Shown here: positions 12,657-25,135 of the stretch, piece by piece
How positions within the stretch are numbered: position 1 is the stretch's first letter
Layout of the letters: the number at the start of each line of letters is the position of its first letter
Assembly (NCBI GenBank): GCA_009602725.1
Contig: WELB01000118.1
Location: 129,723-193,722, forward strand
Length of the DNA stretch: 64,000 bases
DNA from: Spirogloea muscicola
Lineage: Eukaryota; Streptophyta; Zygnematophyceae; Spirogloeales; Spirogloeaceae
Reading direction: 5' to 3'
Notes under the pieces: model-generated
Seen by the model: the letters and a program-made list of their open reading frames with translations, nothing else
Databases searched by the model: none
Told to the model about the DNA's origin: nothing
Translations under genes and position numbers: made by a program

Positions 12657-13765
12657 TGGGAGGCGGCGCTGGACGCCTCCCTGGCGACAGGCCGCAGCGG
12701 CTGGGAGCTCGCGCTCGCCTCCACGCCCTCCGCCTTCGCCCCCGCCGCGCCCGCCGCCGCCGTCGCCGCCGCCGCCGCCGGTAGCGCCGGTCTTGGCGGC
12801 GCCAGCAGCGCCCAGCTGCAGAATCAGGTGAGCCTGTTGATTCTGTTGTGGGTTTGGGCCGGGCTCACGTCAGGATCCGCCTGAAGCTCTGGGCCAAGGC
12901 CCGCCCTGCTGTGCAGCCCACGATACGCAGCTCGATGGCGTACGCTGTTAGCTCTGGCCGGAAGCCGTGGCGCTGGAATTTGAAAAGAAAGATTGCGAGT
13001 TGAAGTACATTGCGGAGACTTAGTAAAGCCAAGAAGGTGTAAAAGACAATGGAATGAATGAGTTATAGAAAGGATAGAATGAGGGACTAAGTCACAAACC
13101 TTCAGAAGAAGAGTTGTGGCAGGCAAGCTGAGCTTCCTCTGTCGACGACTATGGGCGTTTTGCCGCGCAGAGCATGCAGCTGGCCGTGCTGCGCGACCGC
13201 AAGGCCGGCGGCTTCAACCAGCTGCTGCTGGACAGCCTGTACGAGAGCGGCGAAGTCCAGCAGCGGGCGCTCGCGCCGGCGACGGGCCCAGCTGCGAACC
13301 CCCACGGCCGGCTGCGGGCGTCAGCACCGCCGCCGGCGCTGGCGCTCATGGCGCCACCTGGGCCTGACCCGTTTGCCGCTTCGGCGAGCATCGCGCCTCC
13401 TGCTTACGTCCAGGTAATTTTCGTTGCAGTCGGGGCTCTTGGTGAGGCTACGGCAGCATGACCGAGCTTGCACTGGTGCCGACACCATGACGGCTTGCTG
13501 AGACCAGCTGGTGCACTGCTGGGTGGTGCTGCAGATGGCGCTGCGGGCGCGGCAGCAGCAGGAGATGATGGCGCAGCAGGCCGCCCTGATGGACTATTAT
13601 CGTGTAGCAGGGCAGATGCAGCTGCGGCGCGCGTGGGATGACACGTACATCTACGGCATGACCATGCGCCAGCGCCACCACCTGAACCTCCTCCCGTGGC
13701 GGTGCAGCAATGGTAGCGTTGACGCCTTAGGTGTGCGGTATGGCAGCTTTCTTGTGCCTTATTGA
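12657..13765 (+). CDS. C-terminal part of an AP180/CALM-like (ANTH) clathrin assembly protein, 5' incomplete
   Basis: Members recruit clathrin and PI(4,5)P2 at endocytic membranes. Three exons fit cleanly: gap to 12827, 13171-13413 and 13535-13765, with GT..AG borders and phase 0 joins (LQNQ|SMQL and AYVQ|MALR). The protein carries the plant AP180-like tail signature in order: WELALAST, then GGFNQLLLDSLYESGEVQQRA, then PPGPDPFAASASIAPPAYVQ, then a Gln/Met-rich MALRARQQQEMMAQQAALM. Plant homologues show WELALVTAPS, KLAGGLD.L.LDSLY, DPF.AS..V.PP..VQMA at the same places. The ANTH lipid-binding domain is not visible and may lie in the N run. The last 40 residues are not conserved, so the true 3' end could involve one more exon. 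Confidence 0.75.
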
Positions 13766-14918
13766 GTAGTCGGCGTGGCCCCATTTGTGCACTTGAACAT
13801 CCCCTGCTCCTAGTTACAATCTTGTTTGGCACATTCATTCATTTAGCTTGAAGAGTATATCAGGACTTCACATTGCTTTTGGCATATGCAACCTTGACCG
13901 GGGCCCCATTTGGCACCGGAAGGATTATATCTTAAGACAGCCGTTCACTGCACGCAACATCTCAATGCTTGTTATAACGCTGGTTAGCTGAAACTGTTCA
14001 CGCAACATCTGCAATTGACATTTGCTGAACAATGCAAGCCACTGCTTCCATCGCTAGAACATATCTCGCTTCTCATAACTACAGAAGAAGGCGAAAGGCC
14101 GCTGATTTCGTATCCCATGAAGGTCAGTCAGCCGTGCATACTGCATAGTGTCAAGAACCAGTTCTCATTAGCAGTACAAGAAACTTCATCAAAAAGCGGA
14201 GGCTTCCTGCATCTGCTTGCAGCTACATGGGCGGTGGCAGGGCAGTCAGCAACATGTGTCCTTGCTGGTAAACATTGTGGACTGTTTCGCGCAAGTTGTG
14301 TGGGCCGTAGAGCTCCATCAGGCCTGACCATTATCGCGCTCGTACGCACAGGACCAGATTATGCTAGTGTTGCATACGCAGTAGTCAAATTGCTGCCTGT
14401 GCAAAATGGATGAGCTGTAATGGCAAGACAATTAGGATGGGCGAGCCTGGTCTCTCTGCAACACTCGCCGCCTACTTTTTGAAGTCAGCCATCTTTGGCA
14501 GTAATGTCCAGATTGGCCCATTCTCAAGGATGTGTCGGCTAATGACTTTTGTTTATGATGGAGCCCTGCGTTTGATTACAACCACGACCGGCATTCACGA
14601 AATCTGACAATTTTTCTTAGTCGCTCAGCAAGCTGTGACCATTTGTGCCTTGCATGAGTTTCTCACCACGACTGAGGCTCGTTACTACAGCTAACAAGGT
14701 GGTGCAGTGTGTTGAATGCATGGCTGAAAGGTGAGCAGTCTTGGACTCTTCTGCAGGCTTGCCTCTTTCCTTCCTGGGATAGTGACTGCTCTTCTAACTT
14801 GTGCAGGGTTTCCTTGACCTTGAGAAAGAGTTGCAGACCGTCTTGGGCCACCAGCCAGAAAGCCATGCAAGTGCTCTACAGCCCAACATAGAAGAGGATA
14901 TCCAGATGATTCTGCAGA
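13766..14918. other. Intergenic, nothing recognised
   Basis: About 1.15 kb between the clathrin adaptor (+) and the 3' end of DPH2 (-). The longest open frame (14015-14413, +) has no motif, no conserved look and no plausible splice partners, so I do not call it. Confidence 0.45.
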
Positions 14919-17900
14919 TCATTGGTCCTCACCCACATATTTGGCGGCTCTGCCTGTCCTGCCTTGCAGAATCGAGCTCGGCGGGATGTGGGGGGCGCCC
15001 GGGCGCTGCAACTGTGGCGAGAGCTCAAGGGTTTCTGGATCACCTTCCAAAGGGATCTCTAGGCCCTGGTACATCCTCCTCAGCGCGAGATACTCCGCAC
15101 CACTGCGTACAGGAGCAGCCTGAGCGGCTGCGCCTGTTGTGAGGGTACCATCGCCTTGCCGAAGCTGGAGTGCACGCTCCGTGGACAATGCAAGGGCCAG
15201 GTCCATGGAAGTGGTCCCTGTTCCACCTGCAATTACCATATGAATAATGCGAACATGTGAATACTACACAGGATCAATCAATACCTGCAGCAAGCATTAT
15301 TTGCACTAGTGAAGACGTAACCAGCAATCTGGACTTGCTGCTCAAAGGCCTGCCTACACGTTACTTAATTAGGCCCTTCTGTGTCATCAGATTGAGACAT
15401 ACCCCTTCTGTCAACACTTGCGTTGTGCAGTCCATGCTTCATGACCAGTCTTCAAACATGGATACAGTAAATACATCAGGTGCCTCACCGTCATGCTCAG
15501 AATTGTCATTCACATATCCCCCGCTGATGAAAGAGAAACGTGGTTCATCAGAGTCCTGTTGTTCTTCCTCAACCTGTGGCTGGTCACCAGCGGAATCGCC
15601 TGGATCTCGTCCTGCACGCGAGTCTGTGGCAGATCTTGTGGACTCTGCCTCTATGTCCATATCCAGACGGTATGCCCCTGTCCATGTCCTCCCTCTGTAA
15701 CCCAGATGCAAGGAAGGACCAAAGGCTTCAGTGGCCAAGTCCTTTCAAGTGGCAGCAGATGTGTGTCAGGTAGCAGGTCAACATGGATATATTTAAATTG
15801 TCTCCCGCGGAGAACATGCTATTTGGGCCAGTACTTCTCCAGAGGAACGAAATTACAACCAACAATGCTGAGCATGAAAGCAACTTCTCAACCAAATTCC
15901 TAACAAAACAGAGCAATCTGGCAGATCCTACTTATACCGAACATGCATCTGGCAGCATCTTGCCAGCAGCACACACGAACCTCATGAAAGCAATTTCAGC
16001 TTCAAATGGAGTAATAATGGGTGCCAGGTAGTCGCGATTGTCAAGCAAGGCTGTCTGAGGGCATGCAAGCAGTACAAAAATATCGCACTGCAAGATATAT
16101 GTGGCCAAATTAGTCCAGCCTTTCTTGACAGGGTCGCCCATCTGTTAAGCAACTCTCCCAATAGATGGCAGCTATGTGCGTCTGCACCTCGTTTGTCGGC
16201 ACATGTTTATAGGTGACAGAATCTAGAGTAGCAAATAGAATATCAACATATCTGCAGAAGTGGATGCACACCTCCGGGAAGTTGGCAAGCTTGGCTGGGT
16301 TCAACTTGCCCATGAGAAAGGTGTAGTGCTTCTTGCCAGCAGACTTTAAGATTTTCCTAAGCCTCTCAAGCACGGCCTGATATCCAGCTGTCATGCACAA
16401 AACAGCGCCTTACATCAACTCCATGCACAACAAGACTTCAGATTCTTGTAACAATATCTGGCATCTCTCTAAGGCAACATCAGAGCTATCGTGCGAGACT
16501 GACCTATGGCCAATGTGCCCAAAATGATGCCAACTATTCCTGCTTCTTTTGCACGCTCCACCAGGTAATACCTGAGCACGTGGATAGCAGAACTGCAAAT
16601 GTTGTAGACCTTGCCATGGTGTGTGCAGTTCTAATTCTTGAAGCAGAACAGGTTGACACGATACAAGCATCACACAAAAACGTCGCTGGCATTGCAACTG
16701 ACCGCCTGAATCAGGCGAGCCACACACACTTGCCTGCGACTGAGTAGTTTGCTGTGCTTGACAAAGTCGGTGTGAAGTGCTTTTGTGGCTGGATCATACT
16801 GCACAAACTGCACATGTGCAAACCTCCTGTCAGCAGGCGTTGGCATGTCAGATGCTCACACCACTTGCTTCATTGAAGCCACAGCTGCAGGAATGTAGGA
16901 GCCGTACCTGGCATCGGTGGTGCACGAGCATGATGTGTGTCAAAGCTGGGCCTTCGGGTCCGATCCAGGCGAGGACAACGTCTTGCTCGCTTGCTCCAGG
17001 AGGCAGACACCACTCGAGGCCTCCAAGACGAACTTGTGGACCGTTCTCGGGCTCTCCTTGAGGCCCCGAAGCCCTCTCCGAGCTGCTGACAGGTGCATCT
17101 CCACCCTCGTTCTTCAAATCGTCACCAGAAGGCGGCTCCATGTGCCTTCCCTCTCTGGCATCCTCTGATTCTTTGTGCAATGGAGAATCACCTTGACTGG
17201 TAGGACCTGCACCCATTTCAATCCTCTTTGAAGGAGCGGCTGGGGAAGGCTCCATCTCGGTGCATCTGACCTTGGCAAAGATGAGGTGTGGCCTTGCCAC
17301 ATCTCTTTCTGAGCTGCTGCATTGCATTACAGCTGCCTGGAGCGCAGCAATGGCATGAGAAAGCTCCGGTGCATGGAGGATCTGCACATTGGAAGAAGCT
17401 GTACTCAAAACGTTGGCCATTAAGTGGCACCTCAGAGTAATAGACAGGGCAAGCCTATGCAGCCTGCTGTGAGTACCACTCTGCTCTCTTGGAAGCAATC
17501 AACATGGTGGAGACTTCACAGGCAGCAGGAATGACTGCAGGCTGAGCAGACTCAGTCACATGCATTGCTCCTCTGTGTACCTCAAGAAACGGTGAGGAAT
17601 GCAGGCCCTCTCAGCAGGACAGAGTTGCGTCTGGAGCACACCACCAGAGGCTTTTGGCTGTTGTCAGCAAGCTGCCGCAGCTTCGCGGCGCAATCCGAGA
17701 TGTCGAGGGATGCCTTTCCGAAGACGAACTTCGCTGGGAGCCTTGAGGTCCTGCGCCAGCCAACGGAGTGCCCATGTGTGAGGATGAGATTGATCTTAGC
17801 ATTGCAAGCTGTGACAAAGTCATGTCGCACGGACGTGGCGGTGTGAGAGGAAAGTTGCGTGCGGCAGATGAGCAAGTCGTGCTGACGATTTCGAGAGTGC

Positions 17901-19090
17901 AGGATATCGGTGGCCGCTGCTAGCTTCCTCTCGCACCCTATCTGACTCCATGAAGCTAACAGTGAGGTCCTGAGTGGTAGCTGACTACCCAGTATGCTGC
18001 TGCAATGATGTTGACACACTCTTGTGATTCCCCCCACTGTAAGTATCGGTAGCAGCTCTTTCTCTAGCCCTGAATTTCATTGAGTCAAGAACATCTGACA
18101 TGGCTGTCAGCCAGAGGCTCGGCAACATCAGCAGGCTCCTGGCAGCTGTCAATGACAGAGATGGGTCATGGCGGTCTCAGGTCCTGTGCCTATTACTCCC
18201 TTCAAAGTGATGAGGAAGGAAAAGGGGTAGCCAGCAATAGGAGGCCTGACCACTGCTCACTACGGCTGAAAGATGGACCAGGTGAGGCCAAGTCTCGAGT
18301 GCGACACCAACGAGGAACGCCCAGCACGACTTGCACATAAGTCCAGGGCCTCCATTAGGATCACTGGCTGGGACGCGGCACTCACGGCGTGAGGCAGGCG
18401 TGCCCGTAGTGCACGACGCACTGGGCGTCGACGTGCGCCGCCGCGATCTCGTCCACGCAGCAGCTCCCGTAGCTCGTGTCAGCCATGACGAAGAGCTGCA
18501 CCTCGTGGGCCTCCGGCGAGCGCCTCTGGCAGGCTGCCGAGAGGGCAGCGGCCACGCCCGCGCTGAGCTCCAGGAGCTCGTCCGGGAACTGCAGGCAGCG
18601 AGCGGTCGCGGGTTCAAACCCTGTCCTTTCCGTCCTTTTCTTCAATCAAGTGTGAATCACTTGTCAGAATCAGGAGGGATGGCTGAGTGGGGGCGTGGCT
18701 TCTAAGCCAGGCCGTGGCGCCAGAGACGCAGCCTGTGCCTCGTGGGCGCCAGGCCCAAGCCGTGGCGGCAGAGGAACCCCAAACCCCAAACCCCTCAAAA
18801 TCTAAACCCCCTAAACCGTAAGCCCTGAACTGCATGCACCTCTGGATGGCATGTGATGCAGCGATACGACTTGGCCAGCCAGCCGCCGCCGAGGGCCGCC
18901 GGCAAGGCGCGCGCCCACCTGGAGGCCGAGGCGGGCGAAGCCCCGCGAGACCACATACTGCGCCGTGGCCTCGACCTCGAAGGCGTCCCCCAGGAGCTCC
19001 CCGCCTCCGAAACCACCGCCGAGGCCGCCGCCGAGACCGCCGCCGAGACCGCCGCCGCCGCCGCCGTCAAGACCCCCGCCGCCGCCGCCA
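14919..19090 (-). CDS. DPH2: DPH2, diphthamide biosynthesis subunit 2, multi-exon, 5' end unresolved
   Basis: With DPH1, DPH2 forms the Fe-S enzyme that starts diphthamide synthesis on eEF2 in the cytosol. Exon 1, ending at 18919, reads [20 protein letters not shown] and LQ after a Gly-rich tract. Exon 2 (18386-18588) continues [11 protein letters not shown]...[20 protein letters not shown]...[11 protein letters not shown], with family cysteines in YGSCCVD. Exon 3 starts at 17750 in correct phase: [20 protein letters not shown]. Then [12 protein letters not shown] (about 17370), [13 protein letters not shown] and [16 protein letters not shown] (about 16950), [20 protein letters not shown] (about 16300), [20 protein letters not shown] with [13 protein letters not shown] (about 16040), the tail [12 protein letters not shown] (about 15530), and [16 protein letters not shown] (about 15090). 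The order is collinear with known DPH2. The start codon is lost at the poly-A/NNN junction. The C-terminal exon has some non-conserved tail. Confidence 0.93.
18777..18830 (+). repeat. Degenerate CCCTAAA-like tract in DPH2 intron 1
   Basis: A short stretch of near-repeats of AACCCC and CCCTAAACC, similar to the plant/green-algal telomere repeat but irregular. It lies inside the first DPH2 intron. It could be an interstitial telomere-like patch or plain C/A-rich simple sequence. Confidence 0.35.
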
Positions 19091-19216
<126 letters not shown>

Positions 19217-19356
19217 GCTCATCTGACTTCCTACTGCTGACACGGGGGTATTGAGGGCGCCCTGTCTGCCTAGCCTTTGGCTCCGTCATGAACACCTGTA
19301 TGCATCTGGCTGGCATTTCACAGCCGATTCTGTCATATCAGCAGCCGCTTTCTTCT
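19217..19356 (+). mobile_element. 5'-truncated LINE 3' end, 3' UTR type B
   Basis: The frame SSDFLLLTRGY stops at 19252-19254, then a 3' UTR begins GAGGGCGCCCTGTCTGCC and continues to a GGCATTTCACAGCC stretch and CATATCAGCAGCCGCTTTC. The same about 120-base unit occurs almost unchanged at 37100-37220 and more diverged at 25650-25800. It has no GGGCTGG hairpin, so it is a separate 3' UTR type attached to the same coding end. Confidence 0.8.
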
Positions 19357-19434
19357 CCTCCCCCTCCCCTCCCCATACGGAGGTCCGGCTCCCGTTCTCT
19401 GCAGGCATTATTCGTCAGCCCGAGGCCGCCGCAG

Positions 19435-19474
<40 letters not shown>

Positions 19475-19484
19475 TGCCGCCGCC
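19435..19484 (+). repeat. (CCG)n trinucleotide run
   Basis: About 50 bases of CCG repeats, nearly perfect with two CTG/TCG interruptions, upstream of the bZIP gene. It generates long false poly-Pro, poly-Ala and poly-Arg open frames on both strands. Confidence 0.9.
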
Positions 19485-19900
19485 TGTCGTCGTGAATTTT
19501 TCAGCCCTCGGCGCGGCGCGGCCTCCTCGCGCCGTGGGCTTGCAGCCACTGCCAGGGGCTGCGGTTGGAGCGGGGACGCTGCCATTGCCGAGCCGAGGAC
19601 GACGCCGCTCCCCCGGCGGCGGCGGCGGCGGCAGCGGCGGCGGGCTTGCCCGGACGACTGCCGCCGATGACGGCCTGCGGCGGGGCTCCGCCGCAGGGTC
19701 TGCACGGCGCGGGCTTCCACGGGGGGGTGCCGGCCGTGCAGGCCGCGGCCGTCGCTGGGAGGGCTGTGACGATTGTCGGCAGCCGTGCCGTCGCGGCGGC
19801 CAGGCAAGGCGCTGCGCCGTGAGGCTCTCAAGAGTGTTGTGAGAGGTCTGGGGTTCAAGTCCCGTGGAGCGCAGCGGCGGCGGTTGTGGCCGTCGCCGCC

Positions 19901-19964
19901 ATGGAGCGCGTCTTCTCCGTGGACGACATCCTGGGGACCTTCTGGAAGCTGGACACGCAGGGCG

Positions 19965-19996
<32 letters not shown>

Positions 19997-22900
19997 AGCG
20001 GCGGCCACGGCAGCAGCTCGCAGCAGGACCTGCAGCGGCTGGCGTCGCAGAACAGCCTGCTGCGCTCCAACTCGGGGCACTGGTCGGGCTCCGCCGCCAC
20101 CACCCCCAGCGGCCACCAGATGAACCGCAGCTCGTCCGAGTGGGCGTTCCAGGTGCGCCGCGGCCTGCCCTTGCCTCCACTGCCGCGAGGCTTCGCCGGG
20201 CTGGCCGGCGGACGAGTAGCTGCGGCGATGGAAGTCCTGCCTGCCTATGCGCTTCTTGGAGGGCGTGGTTGCCGACCTGAGTCTGTGCAGCCTGGCCTCC
20301 TGACAGCGCGCGCTGTGGGCGGCGTGCGTGGCGGCAGGAGTTCCTCAAGGAACACACCGGCCCAGCCGCAGCAGCCGGCCACGGGTACGGCGCAGATGGC
20401 AGCCCCCGCTTTGACGAGCACTCGGCGGCGGCGGCGGCGGCGGCGGCGGCGCACCATCTACCAGGTGGCGCGGCGGAGAGCCCCGGCGCTCTGTCATCAC
20501 CCCTCCCGCCCTTCTCTCCCCCCTTCCTGGCCAGCAGCGGCGGCGGCGGCGTCCGGCCGCTTTTCTCCGACTTCCCAGAGGAGGCATCAACGTCGAATCC
20601 GCAGGAGTACGCCGACATGCTCAAACACCGCCTCGCCATGGCCTGCGCCGTTGCCTCCACCAGAGTCAGCCCTCAACCCAAACCTCCGTCTCCTCCCCCG
20701 TTGCTCGCGCTGCGCCGTCAGGCATCTTCTGCAGTGCGTCCGCAGTGATGCGAGAGAGGGGGCCCTGCTGTTGCTGCAGGTGGCAGCTAGCGCGCAGCTT
20801 GGGTCGTACGCTGCGCCTCCCCGCCCGCAGGCCGTGGACGTGCTAGCCCCTGGCAGTAGGCTCAGCGCGTCCAGCAGCGATGGTGCGCCTCCGACCTGGG
20901 CTTGCCTTGATATCTCTGCCGCCAACACTCGCGGCTCTCGGCTCCACAGGACAATGCACATCATGACTGCAGCCTCTGCCGTGCTTCGCTTGTCCGTTGC
21001 GCAGCATCGGGACGGGCGGGTGCAGCGCAGCTCCTCATGCCCGCGCCACTTGGGATCCCGGCGTTGCCTCCCAAGCCCGACCTCGCCGCCCGGCGTGCGA
21101 TGCCCGCCCCAGGAGCAGGGGTCGGTGGCAGCGGCTCGTCTCGGGAGCAGTCTGACGAGGAGGGCGCACGATCGGAGGGCGAGGACGAGCTCCTGGCATC
21201 ACTGGAGAATGTGACAGATCCCGACGAGATCAAGCGCATCAAGCGGTGAGCCCAAGTCTGGCGGGGTGCCACCTTCGTCGCCATCATTCTGCAACACTGG
21301 CGCTGTTGCATGGGAGCTGGCAAGGCAGGGCGCAGCTTCGGTCGATGGCGTAACACTTTGGCCTTCCTCCTGGCAGCATGCTGTCCAATCGGGAGTCGGC
21401 GCGACGCTCGCGTCGGCGAAAGCAGGCGCATCTATCAGACCTGGAGCTGCAGGTAGCAGAGCCGGCCTCCTTAGGCTGCCGGCCTCTTGGGCAACGGCAT
21501 GGCTTCACTGCACGGCTGTATGCTCATCCAGATCATGGAGCTTCTCTATCTCTAGTTGCCTGCCCTCTCATTCTCCACTTGGCGTGCATGCGGCGACTGC
21601 CTCGCTGCAGGTGGCGCAGCTGCGGATGGAGAATTCTGGCCTGGCAAAGCGGCTGTCGGAAATTGGGCACAAGTACAATGATGCCGCTGTGGACAACCGC
21701 GTGCTAAAGTCCGATGTGGAGGCGCTGCGTGCAAAGGTGGGTGTCGCGGCTGCCAGGAATTTCACCTCGCACCATTTCTGCTTGACACAATCTCATTTCA
21801 CCTGACAACCACAGTAGTAGTGAGCAGGTATTTCTACTCATTGGTGTGGCTGAAAGGCCGCTTTGTTACAGTCTGACAAGGGGAGCAGTAGTAAGAAGCT
21901 GTCAATGGTGGACCAAACATTGGTTTGAGGAACATGCAGATCCCACGCGGAAGCTTCAAGTGGTTAGGAGCTTGATCAGGAATTTCGCTGGACTTCACTC
22001 TCATGGCAGGTCAAGATGGCCGAGGAGATGGTGGGCAGGGCGCAGCGGGGCAGCGGCCTACCATATGGGCTTGGCGGTCACCAGCAGCAGCAGCAGCCAG
22101 CGCCGAGGTACCACTCGCCTGGCGATGGATACCGCGTCGGTGGCGACGGAGCGGCCGTGCTGGACAGGCATGCGCCGCCCTATGGGCCACCACTGGGAAT
22201 GGGCGAGGATGGCGGCTCCCACCGAACGCACGATGCACGTGCACCACACCACCCGCCGGGGCATTATCTCCCGCCGGGTGGCCCGATGCTGTCAGGAGGG
22301 GTTGCCCAACCTTCACTGCTGCAGCAGCAGGAGCAGCCTCTACCTGCGCAGCAGCAGCAGCAATGCTCAAGAGTGCGCTCCCTCCTTCCGGAATCATGCC
22401 TTGGACAGCTACGCCATACCGACTCCTTGATTTGAGTGGTCACTGGTTCGATATCAATAACCAACCGTCAAGATAGTGTCGTAGAGGGCCTCCACATTGT
22501 GGTAGAAGCACATACTTCGCACGACACGTGCTTTGCCGTCTTCATTGTGTGTGGCATGAGTGCTTGTCACATGTCGACAATTGCCAATACTGACCTACCA
22601 AGGACACTGACTGGTCGCCTGGTGCCACTTGGCCTGCTGACCGGCCTTCTTCACATGCGTGCAGCAAATGGACCCACAGATAGTGGGCAGTGTGAGCCCA
22701 CGCATGGATTTGCATCAGTCGCCAAGCCTGGGCAGTCAAGTCAGTTATCTTTTCCCTTCCAGGATAGTCAATGCAATACAATCTGATTTCTAGATTGCTG
22801 ACCTCTTTGTATGTCAGCAATCCTCTTTGGCCAAAGAATTTGGCCAAGAAATAGCCTCATGCGCTGGCTGCCTCAACGCTGGTGCAATTCCAAGTCAGTC

Positions 22901-23385
22901 CGCCATCTGCACAGGCGCCGTGAGGCTATTCGATGGCAAGCGGCGATAGCCCTGCCTTGACGACCTGGTTGCTCGTTCCCTTGCAGGATTTCATCGACCA
23001 GGCAGCCGTGGGCATGAAGATGGAGCGCACACCGTCCATGCAGCGTGTTGCCAGGTGAAGTGCTTACAATCATCCCTTTTGTGGACGACTTAGTGCTGGA
23101 TGGCTTTGTATGCATCGTCTTCCACTCTCTTTGGCTTGCTTGAAGCTCATCTGAAGTAGAGGCCCTGGGTGGCACAATAGACACCAGCGGTGTGCTTGGT
23201 CTTTGTAAGTTGCTGCAATCTAGAGTTACATGGGCACAACGTACCAGTCCATGACAGCCATCGCATTTCTTCGCAGCTTGGAGCACTTGCAGAAGCGGAG
23301 CAGGCCCGGCCAGCACCGCGACTCACCTTGGGGGACTGCGTGGGAGGTGGAGAACCCGCCAATCACAGAGAATCAACCGCTATGA
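19901..23385 (+). CDS. Group C (Opaque2/BZIP9-63-like) bZIP transcription factor
   Basis: A nuclear DNA-binding dimer of the plant group C bZIPs, which in plants act in energy and amino-acid signalling. Exons: 19901-20152, 20338 onward, an exon ending 21245, 21377-21452, 21611-21736, 22010 onward, 22665 onward, 22987-23054 and 23277-23385. The start [15 protein letters not shown] matches the group's N-terminal motif. SEWAFQ|EFLKEH crosses intron 1. [17 protein letters not shown] corresponds to the group C KQKLxMxCAAVA block. The basic region is [19 protein letters not shown], followed by the zipper ([19 protein letters not shown]) and [19 protein letters not shown] then [10 protein letters not shown]. 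The end [20 protein letters not shown] is the conserved C-terminal group C motif, ending at TGA 23383-23385. A poly-Gln tract lies near residue positions encoded by 22320-22365. The ends of exons 2 and 6 are uncertain. Confidence 0.93.
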
Positions 23386-24960
23386 CGCCACTTGCTGCTC
23401 CTTTGAGTGTGTTTTCCCTTTTTGGCCTTCCTTCTAACCCTGCAGTCATGCATTGTGACCAACTCTGGCATTCCCTTATTCACAAACTTTAATCGTGGCG
23501 TGTGACTAGCTTAAGCACCTCTGCGTGGTGCATTCAGTCTTGATTCGTCATTGTGTGCACTTTGATAGGCGCCCTTCATTCAGTCTGCAATTTCGTCTAC
23601 TGGTGATCTGCATGCGTACACTATGTCACAGCCCACAGTCAGTATTTGGAGTCCGGGCTCACAAGCACCGCGCATTTGTCTCACCTGTATCTGCTATCTC
23701 ATGGAAGCACAATCTGTAAGCACACCTGCACTGCTGCTTATGCTTCCAAGTGCGAGCCTGTGGAGGTGCCACAGATGCATTTTGAATGTATTGCAGTGCC
23801 GTTTCAACTTTCTGCTGAAATTATATTCAAATGCACAGAGACCAGCATGTAATGGTGGAGGAGATGTAAGCTCACGGAAAACAACCATGGGTATCAGGAT
23901 CTAGGGTGTAGAAAATCACAAAGCTTGCTGTCACCAACACACCTAAGATTCTTGAACTCTACATACAAAGCAAGATGATCAAGGACCTCAGATATGTTGG
24001 GATACGCTTTTGCGATGTCAAGGGTGGCAGAATGAGGTGCCACCACCAGCTTTAGTGGTGCTGCTCTTCTCACAAGGGCCCCCCTCTGACGTTGCTCCAA
24101 TCTCCCAGTGCAGGCTTGCAAGCTTATGTTTGCCCCGCCCTTGGCCCTTGCGAGGCTTTCGGAGTTCTTTTTCTTTTCGGAGTTGGCCGGCCTTATGGTC
24201 CTCAAGCCTCCTCTTGTCTCATGGCCCGCCACCTACCTCCTCCATGGCGCAATCAAGGACTTCAGTGCCCTTGCTCTGCTCATCATTGTCCCCACCTCCC
24301 GGCCCGTCCATGCAACTGCTTGCACGAGCTTTATGCTGTCCCTGCTTCTGCACCAACCCAGAGGACCTCAGGAGCACTGGCACACAGTAACGAAATAGGA
24401 ATGAGCAAGTTTTTATGGAATAAGGTCCGCAAGAAGAAGAAGGTATACCAACCTCACGGAAGGCCTTGTCGGGGGCTTGTCTCCGCTTGGGTACCTGGAC
24501 ATGAAACCTAGAATACGGGCATGGAAATTCAGGTCTGTAAGAAAACCAAGACTCCCTGATGCAATCAGTGGTCGCACAGGAACAAGGTGTAAGCAACATA
24601 ATTGTGACTTCACTGCTGCGCTACTCTCAAGTGGTACTCCACAGAAGGTTAGCAGTGAAGAGGGCCAGCATCAGAGCAAGCTGTCTTCTCAAAGCAGCAG
24701 TGCAACCCCGCTGCTCACTTCCGTGTAGGAAGACATGTTAAAGAGGTTGCAGCAGTACCTCAGCAGCATAGCGAGCTGGAGGGGTTGTGCGGCAGATTGG
24801 GACCATACTGACGAATGAGTCAGCAAAGCTGAAGCCAGTAAAGGCGGCACACAAGCTTACAGCCGTGCCTGGTCATGATCGCGCACGCCAGCATGTACCA
24901 GTGGCCAGCACCTTGAGGTAAGCCACCGTGCACCTTAGTGTGACTTCCTAGCCTAGCTCA
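23386..24960. other. Unassigned region between bZIP and ARP9 genes
   Basis: About 1.6 kb with no recognised family. Two stretches look coding. On the minus strand about 23920-24060 reads HSATLDIAKAYPNISEVLDH followed by LALYVEFKNL, and about 24470-24535 also looks exon-like. On the plus strand about 24780-24917 reads IGTILTNESAKLKPVKAAHK and ends at a good AGGTAAG donor. I cannot join either set to a known protein, so no gene is called. Confidence 0.4.
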
Positions 24961-24961
24961 T

Positions 24962-25135
24962 TGGGAGAAAGAGTCTTCCAGTAGAGGGCGATGGCTGTGA
25001 TCTACCAGCCCAGAAAGAAAAATTAACGAAGTTCGAAGGGGCCAGAAAAGCGTTATAGAACACAGCGACTCAAGTGGCCACTGGGTGCTCATAGTCCCAT
25101 GTTGAGCAGCCGCAGGTCAGAGAAACTAGTCTCCG
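24962..25135 (-). mobile_element. LINE 3' end remnant, 3' UTR type C
   Basis: Read on the minus strand it gives SDLRLLNMGL-stop, then a 3' UTR with GCACCCAGTGGCCACTTGAG, CTTTTCTGGCCCCTTCGAA and a decayed GGGCTGGTAGATCACAGCC hairpin. A second copy with the same layout lies at about 54815-54960 on the minus strand. It sits just upstream of the ARP9 start. Confidence 0.7.

Noticed and set aside
14015-14413. 132-codon plus-strand frame downstream of the clathrin adaptor
   Set aside because: No recognised motif, atypical composition and no splice partners.
18600-18720. Possible circularly permuted tRNA: a T-arm-like GCGGGTTCAAACCCTGT at about 18605 lies before a D-arm-like GGAGGGATGGCTGAGTGG at about 18674
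   Set aside because: The acceptor halves pair only 6 of 7 with two G-T pairs, no anticodon stem can be formed between the two halves, and the left part overlaps the DPH2 intron border. A tRNA scan with permuted models would settle it.
19807-19870. tRNA T-arm-like GGTTCAAGTCC near 19845
   Set aside because: Only the loop is convincing; the T stem mismatches after three pairs and no full cloverleaf of normal length fits. It may be a tRNA-derived scrap.
19338-20660. Long minus-strand open frame opposite the bZIP 5' exons
   Set aside because: A shadow of CCG/GGC-rich coding and repeats; composed of Arg/Pro/Gly runs with no family match, while the plus strand encodes a conserved bZIP.
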